A stretch of 9,029 bases of DNA from NCBI GenBank assembly GCA_009921785.1, contig RFXE01000059.1, positions 1 to 9,029 on the forward strand, in the 5' to 3' direction. Made by a program: the position numbers and the translations under genes. This document shows, in pieces, positions 1 through 5,675 of the stretch. Within the stretch, counting starts at the first letter, position 1. The number at the start of each line of letters is the position of its first letter. The notes beneath the pieces are model-generated. The model did no database searches. It worked only from the letters and a program-made list of their open reading frames with translations, and was not told the DNA's origin. The DNA comes from Alphaproteobacteria bacterium (GTDB taxonomy: Bacteria; Pseudomonadota; Alphaproteobacteria; Rhizobiales; Beijerinckiaceae).

Positions 1-990
1 TATCAAGTTCTCTCGGATCAACAAAAGCGGGCCGCCTATGATCGCTTTGGCCACGGTGCTTTTGAACAAAATGGCGGTGGTCCCGGCGGCTTCGGATTCC
101 AAGGCGATTTCGGCGCATCGATGGCCGATATTTTCGAAGACCTTTTCGGTGGGCTTGGTGGCGGCGGTCGCGGACAAAGACGACAACCTGATGGTCGCGA
201 AAGAGGCGGTGATATTCGCTTCAATCTGCAGATCTCACTCGAAGAAGCATTTTCAGGAAAGACTGCAACGATCACATTGCCGACGGCGATCGCGTGCGAG
301 CCGTGCAATGGCTCAGGCGCGACGGCGGGCTCAAAGCCAAAGCCATGCCCGACTTGCAATGGTTATGGTCGCGTGCGTGCGAGCCAAGGATTTTTTGCAA
401 TCGAACGCACCTGTCCGAAATGTCAGGGGCGTGGACAAATTATCGAAAATCCCTGCCGTTCATGCAATGGCGAAGGCCGTGTGACGAAAGAGAAAACATT
501 ATCAGTGAATATTCCCGCTGGTGTTGAAGAAGGCACACGGATTCGTTTGGCGGGTGAAGGGGAGAGCGGTTTACGCGGTGGCCCTTCCGGGGATCTTTAT
601 ATTTTTCTCTCGATCAAGGCGCATCGTTACTTCCAACGCGATGGCGCGGATCTCTACTGCCAGATTCCAATTTCAATGGTGACGGCGTCTCTCGGTGGCG
701 ATATTCGAGTCCCCATGATTGATGGCGAGGCGCGTTCTGTTGCTATTCCTGAAGGCACGCAATCAGGACGGCAAATTCGGATACGCGGTAAAGGTATGCC
801 GGTGTTACGGTCACGCGATCATGGTGATCTGTATATTCAAGTCTCAGTTGAGACGCCACAGAAGCTCACGCCTCGTCAACGAGAATTACTCAAAGAATTT
901 GAATCAGAGAGTTCGCGTGAAACTCATCCCGAAAGCATGGGCTTTTTCTCGAAGATGAAAGAATTCTTCTCCGGTGGCGAAGAGGCGTAA
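1..990 (+). CDS. dnaJ: Chaperone protein DnaJ (5' partial)
   Basis: DnaJ is the cytoplasmic Hsp40 co-chaperone that delivers unfolded clients to DnaK and stimulates its ATPase. The frame is open from base 1, so the gene runs in from outside the window. The first visible codons (YQVLSDQQKRAAYDRFG) are the end of the J domain; the HPD motif and roughly the first 45-50 residues are missing. A Gly/Phe-rich linker follows (about 50-180). The zinc-finger domain has all four CxxCxGxG repeats (CEPCNGSG, CPTCNGYG, CPKCQGRG, CRSCNGEG; about 295-480), so both zinc sites look complete. The C-terminal substrate-binding and dimerisation domains end in GFFSKMKEFFSGGEEA. The ATG at 121 is internal and should not be taken as the start. 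There are 329 visible residues against about 375-380 for the family. dnaK is expected just upstream (inference). Confidence 0.97.
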   Translation, partial: YQVLSDQQKRAAYDRFGHGAFEQNGGGPGGFGFQGDFGASMADIFEDLFGGLGGGGRGQRRQPDGRERGGDIRFNLQISLEEAFSGKTATITLPTAIACEPCNGSGATAGSKPKPCPTCNGYGRVRASQGFFAIERTCPKCQGRGQIIENPCRSCNGEGRVTKEKTLSVNIPAGVEEGTRIRLAGEGESGLRGGPSGDLYIFLSIKAHRYFQRDGADLYCQIPISMVTASLGGDIRVPMIDGEARSVAIPEGTQSGRQIRIRGKGMPVLRSRDHGDLYIQVSVETPQKLTPRQRELLKEFESESSRETHPESMGFFSKMKEFFSGGEEA

Positions 991-1034
991 CTCTACGAAT
1001 TGCCGTAAGATATCGTTCGGGGCTTTGTGCTCCG

Positions 1035-1622
1035 ATGATCTCACTCTCAACACTCTCCGACTCTTTACGCTTTGTTGCCACAGCAACACGCCATCCCTTG
1101 AAGATGGGCGCAGTATTGCCATCAGGCCATTATCTTGTGACGGCAATGGCCGCGCAAATTGATCTGCGTGAACCAGGTCCCGTAATTGAGCTTGGTAGTG
1201 GTACAGGAGCGATCACGGACGCTTTGATCAAACACGGCATTGATCAAAGGCGATTGATTTTAATTGAGAGCCATCAATCATTTTACGACGATCTTCAAAA
1301 GCGCTTCCCTGACGCTCGATGTTTTTGCGATGATGCCTATGACATCGAGACGCTTGCAAAGCAAAATTTTTTTCCGAAAGCCGCGGCGATTGTGTCAGGC
1401 CTTCCACTTCGCACACAAAGCTTAAAGCGAAAGCGTGCCTTTATTGAATCAGCACTTCGGTTGTTGCGACCCGGTGCGCCTTTGATTCAATTCAGCTATG
1501 GCCTTTCGCCGCCCGTTGAAGAACATCAAATTGACGCGACGCTGATTGCGGCTGAAACAGTTTGGAAGAATATACCGCCCGCGCGGATCTGGGTTTATAA
1601 AGCCTCAGAGCATTCCGGTTGA
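1035..1622 (+). CDS. pmtA: PmtA-like SAM-dependent phospholipid N-methyltransferase
   Basis: This 195-residue protein is a class I SAM-dependent methyltransferase. Motif I is VIELGSGTGAIT (residues 50-61), and the acidic residue closing strand 2 is E78 in LILIES. The GAVLPSG segment (25-31) before the SAM site, the SGLPLR motif (121-126) after strand 4 and the C-terminal PARIWVYK match the PmtA family, which methylates phosphatidylethanolamine stepwise to phosphatidylcholine at the membrane. Length fits (about 195-200). Context agrees: as I recall, pmtA lies downstream of dnaKJ in Bradyrhizobium and relatives. The gene starts 44 bases after dnaJ. No strong Shine-Dalgarno sequence is visible; GGGG at 1019-1022 is distant, so translation may depend on the upstream gene. 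The alternative is a KsgA/Erm-like RNA methyltransferase, which shares the SAM fold, but it is less likely given the motifs and neighbours. Family is fairly certain; exact substrate is inferred. Confidence 0.8.
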   Translation: MISLSTLSDSLRFVATATRHPLKMGAVLPSGHYLVTAMAAQIDLREPGPVIELGSGTGAITDALIKHGIDQRRLILIESHQSFYDDLQKRFPDARCFCDDAYDIETLAKQNFFPKAAAIVSGLPLRTQSLKRKRAFIESALRLLRPGAPLIQFSYGLSPPVEEHQIDATLIAAETVWKNIPPARIWVYKASEHSG

Positions 1623-1672
1623 TTTGATCGCCCGAATCTGGGACGCACACCCCCGAGACTTGTTTTGCTTTC

Positions 1673-1679
1673 AGAGGGG
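1673..1679 (+). promoter_or_regulatory. Ribosome binding site of pyrF
   Basis: AGAGGGG lies five bases before the ATG at 1685 and fixes that start. It is much stronger than anything in front of the preceding methyltransferase gene. Confidence 0.7.
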
Positions 1680-1684
1680 CGGCG

Positions 1685-2389
1685 ATGGCTGGAATTCCAA
1701 ATAAAGACCGTCTGATCGTTGCGCTCGACGTCCCTCATGTCAGCGATGCCGAAGCGCTGGTCGAACGCTTGGGCGAACACGTTACCTTTTACAAGATCGG
1801 AATGGAGCTTGTTTATGCAGGCGGACTCGATCTTGTCCGCTCGCTCTCAAAATCCGGGAAAAAGGTCTTTCTGGATCTCAAACTTCACGACATTCCCAAC
1901 ACAGTGGAACGCGCCACAGCGCGGCTTGCCGATTTGGGCGCGACATTCCTGACCGTCCATGCCTTTCCGCAAACGATGAAAGCCGCGAAGGCAGGCAAAG
2001 CACAAAGCGGCATGAAGATTCTCGCCGTCACCGTGATGACCTCCTATGACAATAATGACCTGCGCGAGGCAGGTTATGGCTGTACTGTTGGCGAGCTGGT
2101 AACGCGGCGGGCGTCGCAAGCTAAAGACATCGGAATCGATGGTCTGATCTTGTCGCCGGAAGAGGTAGGCGAGATCCGCGCGCTGGTCGGCAACGCCCTC
2201 ACTCTTGTAACACCCGGAATTCGTCCCGCTCTCGCTGCCAAGGGTGATCAAAAGCGGGTCATGACACCCGCAGAGGCCCTCAATGCGGGCGCGGATCATC
2301 TGGTCATCGGCCGCCCCGTGACGGCGGCATCCGATCCGGTGGCGGCAGCCATCGCGATTCAAGACGAAATTGCCTTAGCCCTCGGTTGA
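1685..2389 (+). CDS. pyrF: Orotidine 5'-phosphate decarboxylase
   Basis: PyrF converts orotidine 5'-phosphate to UMP, the last step of de novo pyrimidine synthesis, in the cytoplasm. The 234-residue protein has the usual length for the short bacterial (E. coli-type) family. Visible motifs are IVALDVP with substrate-binding D15, TFYKIG with K37, and the catalytic charge network FLDLKLHDIPNT, where D64, K66 and D69 form the DxKxxD signature. The phosphate-binding segments are VTPGIRP and HLVIGRPVTAASDP near the C-terminus. The start is well supported by AGAGGGG at 1673-1679, five bases before the ATG. It follows the pmtA-like gene by 62 bases and precedes dapB by 69, with no terminator visible on either side, so co-transcription is plausible. 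The gene is intact. Confidence 0.97.
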   Translation: MAGIPNKDRLIVALDVPHVSDAEALVERLGEHVTFYKIGMELVYAGGLDLVRSLSKSGKKVFLDLKLHDIPNTVERATARLADLGATFLTVHAFPQTMKAAKAGKAQSGMKILAVTVMTSYDNNDLREAGYGCTVGELVTRRASQAKDIGIDGLILSPEEVGEIRALVGNALTLVTPGIRPALAAKGDQKRVMTPAEALNAGADHLVIGRPVTAASDPVAAAIAIQDEIALALG

Positions 2390-2458
2390 CCGCATCGGCG
2401 CAATCGCGTTTTGTGCGGGTAAGCCAAGAAATCAAAACACGGGTCCGGAACCGCATTC

Positions 2459-3277
2459 ATGTCCGATCTCAGAGTTATTGTCGTGGGCGCCGCCGGTCGA
2501 ATGGGGCGGATGCTCATTCAAACGGTTGCCGCGACCGAAGGTATGAATCTTGTCGGCGCCATTGAGCGTGCTGGAGCCCCAAGCCTCGGCCAGGATTCGG
2601 GCCTCCTCGCCGGGATCGGCGCAAATGGCGTGGCGATCAGTGATGATCCGCTGCCGCTCTTTGCCAAAGCGGATGCTGTCATCGATTTCACGACGCCCGC
2701 TTCGACCGTTCAATTCGCGGCACTCGCGGCGCAAGCGCGTATCGTTCATGTTGTCGGCACAACCGGCATGCAGGATGAAGACCTCAAAAAACTGGAAGCC
2801 GCAGCACGTCATGCGGTGATCATCCGCTCGGGCAATATGAGTCTTGGCGTCAATCTTCTCGCGGCACTCGTAAAGCGCGTTGCCGCCACTTTAGATGAAG
2901 ATTTTGATATTGAAATTCTGGAAATGCATCATCGCATGAAGGTCGATGCGCCTTCGGGTACAGCATTGCTTTTAGGCGAAGCAGCGGCTGAGGGGCGTAA
3001 AATTCCTCTCGATGACAGACACACAACACGTGTGCGCGATGGTCATACGGGTCAACGCGAAGAAGGCAAAATCGGCTTTGCCACATTGCGTGGCGGATCG
3101 GTTGTTGGCGACCATAGTGTCATTTTCGCTGGTCCCTCAGAGCGCATCACGCTTTCGCATCATGCGGAAGATCGCGGAATTTTTGCACGCGGTGCAATGC
3201 GCGCGGCATTATGGGGACATGGTAAAAAGCCTGGTCTCTATTCAATGATGGATGTTCTCGGTTTGAGTGCCGTGTGA
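2459..3277 (+). CDS. dapB: 4-hydroxy-tetrahydrodipicolinate reductase
   Basis: DapB reduces 4-hydroxy-tetrahydrodipicolinate with NAD(P)H to tetrahydrodipicolinate on the route to diaminopimelate and lysine, feeding peptidoglycan and protein synthesis. The 272 residues match the family (about 265-275). The Rossmann dinucleotide site is VVGAAGRMG (G10, G13, G16). DFTTP (76-80) and GTTG (100-103) line the cofactor and substrate cleft. The family signature is EMHHRMKVDAPSGTA (155-169), with the catalytic histidine pair H157/H158 and the substrate lysine K161. RGG at 211-213 is also present, and the C-terminal GLYSMMDVLGL is typical. The ATG at 2459 follows a weak purine patch (GGGTCCGGA, about 2441-2449). 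The gene is intact. The first two thirds are clearly GC-richer than the last third. Confidence 0.97.
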   Translation: MSDLRVIVVGAAGRMGRMLIQTVAATEGMNLVGAIERAGAPSLGQDSGLLAGIGANGVAISDDPLPLFAKADAVIDFTTPASTVQFAALAAQARIVHVVGTTGMQDEDLKKLEAAARHAVIIRSGNMSLGVNLLAALVKRVAATLDEDFDIEILEMHHRMKVDAPSGTALLLGEAAAEGRKIPLDDRHTTRVRDGHTGQREEGKIGFATLRGGSVVGDHSVIFAGPSERITLSHHAEDRGIFARGAMRAALWGHGKKPGLYSMMDVLGLSAV

Positions 3278-3307
3278 GTAACTCGCCATTTAATTAAGCA
3301 ATCAATC

Positions 3308-3315
3308 AAGAGGAG
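3308..3315 (+). promoter_or_regulatory. Strong ribosome binding site of gpmA
   Basis: AAGAGGAG lies seven bases before the ATG at 3323. It is the best Shine-Dalgarno sequence in the window and identifies the ancestral gpmA start, although the gene behind it is broken. Confidence 0.8.
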
Positions 3316-3322
3316 ATAGTTT

Positions 3323-3833
3323 ATGGAACGGTTACTCGTTCTGGTTCGTCATGGCCAAAGTGATTGGAATCTCAAAAATCTTTTCACGGGATGGAAAGAT
3401 CCCGACCTCACCGATAAAGGTCAGGCGGAAGCAAAAGCTGCGGGCCAACGGCTGAAAGCGCTAGGTCTCAATTTTGATATTGCATGGTGATCTGTCTGGT
3501 CTAAACAAAGATGATGCGCGTGCGAAATGGGGCGAAGAGCAAGTCCATGTCTGGCGTCGGTCTTATGATGTACCGCCGCCAAATGGCGAGAGTCTCAAAG
3601 ACACAGTTGCTCGCGTGCTTCCTTATTATTGTCAGGAAATTCTTCCGCGCGTCTTAAATGGCGAACGCGTGATCGTTGCCGCGCATGGTAATTCGCTGCG
3701 CGCGCTTGTCATGGTGCTGGATCGTTTAACACCTGATACGATTCCATCGATGGAGCTCGATACCGGCGTGCCGCTCGTCTATCGCTTGAAAGCAGATTCA
3801 ACGGTTGACTCGAAAAAGGTCTTATCGGCTTGA
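3323..3833 (+). pseudogene. gpmA: gpmA (2,3-bisphosphoglycerate-dependent phosphoglycerate mutase) broken by internal deletion
   Basis: Intact GpmA interconverts 3- and 2-phosphoglycerate. Here the gene is in two frames. From the ATG at 3323 the reading is MERLLVLVRHGQSDWN, containing the phosphohistidine motif RHG (H10), on to GLNFDIA, one W codon and then TGA at 3488-3490: only 55 residues. From about 3486 in another frame the family sequence resumes at GDLSGLNKDDARAKWGEEQ and continues through the second catalytic histidine in AAHGNSLRAL (codon 3684-3686) to the stop at 3831-3833. The missing part is the segment of about 37 residues between FDIA and GDLSG in relatives, which carries SRA and LNERDYG with the catalytic-site Arg and Glu (R62 and E89 in E. 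coli numbering). The span is 511 bases; adding 110 gives 621, exactly a 206-residue protein plus stop, matching the family. The right fragment could only start at a TTG (3474) and would lack H10. A metagenome or assembly error is the main alternative. Confidence 0.88.
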
Positions 3834-4345
3834 GTGACATTCGCATTCTTGATGCTGATGAAGCGCGTGAACGGATTCCTGAACTCGCGCTCATTCTTTT
3901 TGACTGTGTGAAGAGTGGTGCATCCGTTAACTTTATGAATCCCTTCAGTATGGCTGAAGCCATCGGCTTTTATGCGGAGATCGCCGAAGCAGTTGAGCGC
4001 GATGAAATTGTCCTTTTCGCCGCGCTCGAAAATGAGCGCACAGTGGGAACGTGTCAGCTTGTTCCGGCTAAAAAGCCTAATCAGCCTCATCGCGCTGATC
4101 TCGCGAAAATGCTCGTCCTGGGCTCACATCGCAATCAAGGTATAGGTAAAAACCTGCTTGATGCCGTTGATCAAGAAGTCAAACGTCGGGGATTGAAGCT
4201 TGTGACGCTCGATACCGCTCTTAACACAGCGGAACGTCTTTATGAGCGTGCGGGTTATGTGCGTGCGGGTATCATTCCCAACTTCGCACTTTGGCCCGAT
4301 GGAGGTTATTGCGACACAGTTTATTTCTATAAATGGTTTGAATGA
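3830..4345 (+). CDS. GNAT family N-acetyltransferase (tabtoxin-resistance-like)
   Basis: This 171-residue protein is a single-domain GNAT enzyme that transfers an acetyl group from acetyl-CoA. The acetyl-CoA-binding motif A is visible as LAKMLVLGSHRNQGIGKNLL (91-110), with the pyrophosphate loop RNQGIG at 101-106. Motif B follows with AERLYERAGYVRAG. The pattern SGASVNFM, a KPNxxxRAD stretch, then LDTA and a C-terminal VYFYKWF resembles, from memory, the Pseudomonas Ttr tabtoxin-resistance acetyltransferase and its uncharacterised homologues. The substrate is unknown and the antibiotic role should not be assumed. An in-frame stop at 3806-3808 leaves TTG at 3830 as the only reasonable start; it overlaps the gpmA stop (TTGA), and AAGG at 3816-3819 is a modest ribosome site. 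The stop overlaps the alkB ATG, so the gpmA/GNAT/alkB block appears translationally coupled. Confidence 0.87.
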   Translation: MSDIRILDADEARERIPELALILFDCVKSGASVNFMNPFSMAEAIGFYAEIAEAVERDEIVLFAALENERTVGTCQLVPAKKPNQPHRADLAKMLVLGSHRNQGIGKNLLDAVDQEVKRRGLKLVTLDTALNTAERLYERAGYVRAGIIPNFALWPDGGYCDTVYFYKWFE

Positions 4346-4968
4346 CAAACCGCGTTGAGCTCAAACCCGGCGTTATCTATTTTCCGCAGCTTCTTGATCG
4401 TGCAGCGCAAGAATCTCTTCGTGACGAAATTTATGCGGCTATCCATTCCGCGAAGCTGTTTCAATCGACCATGCCGCGTTGGGGCAATCCGATGTCGGTT
4501 AAGATGCTGAATCTCGGACCGGTCGGATGGGTGTCGGACAAGTCTGGCTATCGTTATCAGGCAACGCATCCGGTAACGGGCCAAAACTGGCCGCGGATTT
4601 TTCCGTCGCTTCTTAAAATATGGGACACACTCACAGATAATTATGCAGCGCCTGAAGCCTGTCTTATTAATTATTATTCGGCGACAGCCAAAATGGGTTT
4701 GCACCAAGATCGTGATGAAGAGGATTTCAACGCGCCAGTTGTCTCACTCTCTCTCGGCGATACAGCGCTCTTTCGCATTGGTACAAGTGAACGCACAGGG
4801 CCAACGCAATCGATCAAATTACAATCCGGTGATGGTCTGATTTTTGGGGGCCCGGCACGGCTCGATTTTCACGGCATTGACCGCATCTATAAAGAAACGT
4901 CCACACTTCTCAACGAAGGTGGACGGTTCAATCTTACGCTCCGCCGTGTGACGAAGCCTCATCTATAG
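4342..4968 (+). CDS. alkB: AlkB-type 2-oxoglutarate/Fe(II)-dependent DNA dealkylase
   Basis: AlkB oxidatively removes methyl groups from 1-methyladenine and 3-methylcytosine in DNA (and RNA), using Fe(II), O2 and 2-oxoglutarate. The 208 residues fit the family (E. coli about 216). The iron ligands are H121 and D123 in GLHQDRDE and H177 in DFHGIDR. The 2-oxoglutarate arginines are R195 and R201 in GGRFNLTLRR, with the same six-residue spacing as E. coli R204/R210. NYY (110-112) and PVVSLSLGDTALFRIG follow the family pattern. The substrate-lid region MSVKMLNLGPVGWVSDKSGYRY corresponds to the nucleotide-recognition lid of E. coli AlkB. The ATG lies within ATGA, overlapping the acetyltransferase stop by four bases. 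No Ada-box or LexA-like site was recognised. The gene is intact and ends 9 bases from the convergent grpE stop. Confidence 0.94.
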   Translation: MTNRVELKPGVIYFPQLLDRAAQESLRDEIYAAIHSAKLFQSTMPRWGNPMSVKMLNLGPVGWVSDKSGYRYQATHPVTGQNWPRIFPSLLKIWDTLTDNYAAPEACLINYYSATAKMGLHQDRDEEDFNAPVVSLSLGDTALFRIGTSERTGPTQSIKLQSGDGLIFGGPARLDFHGIDRIYKETSTLLNEGGRFNLTLRRVTKPHL

Positions 4969-4977
4969 TCGTAACCA

Positions 4978-5571
4978 TTACGCGTTGGTATCGACACCCG
5001 GCTTCGGGCCGCCTTTGGACACGCCGACGAGAGCCGGACGCAACACGCGCTCACCAATCACAAACCCAGCTTGAACGACTTGAACAACAGTACCCGAGGT
5101 TACCGTTGCATCTTCAATTTCAAACATCGCCTGATGCAAGTTGGGATCAAAGCGCTGTCCTTGCGGGTCGATGAGCTTGATACCATGTTTTTCGAGATTC
5201 TTAAGCAAATCGCGCTCGGTCAGTTCAACGCCTTCGAGAAGAGTCTTCAAAGCGCCATCGGCATTCATGCGCTGATCAAGCGGAATGCTTTCAATACCAC
5301 GCCGCATATTATCGGCCACCGTCAACATATCGCGCGCGAAAGAGGATACCGCATAAGTGCGCGCATCAGCGATTTCCTTCTCGGTACGCCGACGGAGATT
5401 TTCCATATCGGCCATGGTGCGAAGGGCGCGATCCTTAAGCTGTGCATTTTCAGCATTCAGCGCGTCGATGATCGCAAAGACATCGGCTTCTTTACCTGCG
5501 GCGGACTCGGACGGGTTCGATGCGGCTTCGTTTTGATCCTCGGGGGGGACGGCTTGTTCGTTGTCGCTCAT
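4978..5571 (-). CDS. grpE: Nucleotide exchange factor GrpE
   Basis: GrpE releases ADP from DnaK and so completes the DnaK-DnaJ-GrpE folding cycle. From the ATG at 5571 it is 197 residues, normal for alphaproteobacteria. Layout: an acidic, probably disordered N-terminus (1-30); a long helix predicted as the dimeric coiled coil (about 30-75, ENAQLKDRALRTMADMENLR); then the beta-wing head, with the conserved FDPNLHQAMF (141-150) and GFVIGERVLRPALVGVS (169-185). A TTG at 5580 would add three residues (MRA). I prefer the ATG because GAGAG lies just upstream and the protein then opens MSDNEQ; that ribosome site is nevertheless poor and very close. The gene lies about 100 bases beyond the glnD stop, on the same strand, rather than beside hrcA as is common in this order. 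A heat-shock-type promoter may drive it separately. Confidence 0.96.
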   Translation of the reverse strand: MSDNEQAVPPEDQNEAASNPSESAAGKEADVFAIIDALNAENAQLKDRALRTMADMENLRRRTEKEIADARTYAVSSFARDMLTVADNMRRGIESIPLDQRMNADGALKTLLEGVELTERDLLKNLEKHGIKLIDPQGQRFDPNLHQAMFEIEDATVTSGTVVQVVQAGFVIGERVLRPALVGVSKGGPKPGVDTNA

Positions 5572-5610
5572 GGCTCTCAATCAATCTGAAAGGAAAATGA
5601 TGTGGAGCGG

Positions 5611-5639
5611 ATATCGGTCTTCCGGCGAGGAAAATCAAG
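5611..5639 (-). promoter_or_regulatory. Candidate RpoH (sigma-32) heat-shock promoter for grpE
   Basis: On the minus strand, CTTGAT (5639-5634) is followed by a 16-base spacer and CCGATAT (5617-5611). The alphaproteobacterial RpoH consensus is roughly CTTGAA, 16-18 bases, then CCCCATNT or CYTATNT. The -35 element agrees at five of six positions and the -10 is a partial match. Transcription would begin near 5604, giving a leader of about 33 bases before the grpE ATG. It lies in the only sizeable gap of the minus-strand run and in front of a heat-shock gene, which supports the call. A match this short could be chance. Confidence 0.42.
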
Positions 5640-5675
5640 TTTCCCGCATACCTATAACCCCGAAAGATGAAGTCT

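Noticed and set aside
121..990. dnaJ starting at the ATG at 121
   Set aside because: The frame is open back to base 1 and encodes the end of a J domain, so the ATG is internal.
2408..2440. Inverted repeat (TTTTG ... CAAAA) upstream of dapB as a regulatory stem-loop
   Set aside because: Five weak base pairs around a long loop; indistinguishable from chance.
3263..3300. Promoter for gpmA in the dapB-gpmA gap (TTGAGT, later ATTTAATTAA)
   Set aside because: No -10 element at good spacing, and the putative -35 is inside dapB. The small GAGTAACTC inverted repeat has only a 4-bp stem.
3474..3833. A free-standing 119-codon gene starting at TTG 3474
   Set aside because: It is the C-terminal remainder of gpmA. 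The first few codons (ILH) are not family sequence and it lacks the RHG catalytic motif, so it is annotated as part of the pseudogene.
4996..5009. CCCG-GCTT-CGGG hairpin as a terminator between alkB and grpE
   Set aside because: The stem is only 4 bp, lies within the grpE coding sequence and has no following T-run on either strand.
5071..5589. 172-codon plus-strand reading frame opposite grpE, and similar long frames opposite glnD and dapB
   Set aside because: They lie antisense to well-conserved genes, have no recognisable domains, and are expected shadows of the coding strand.
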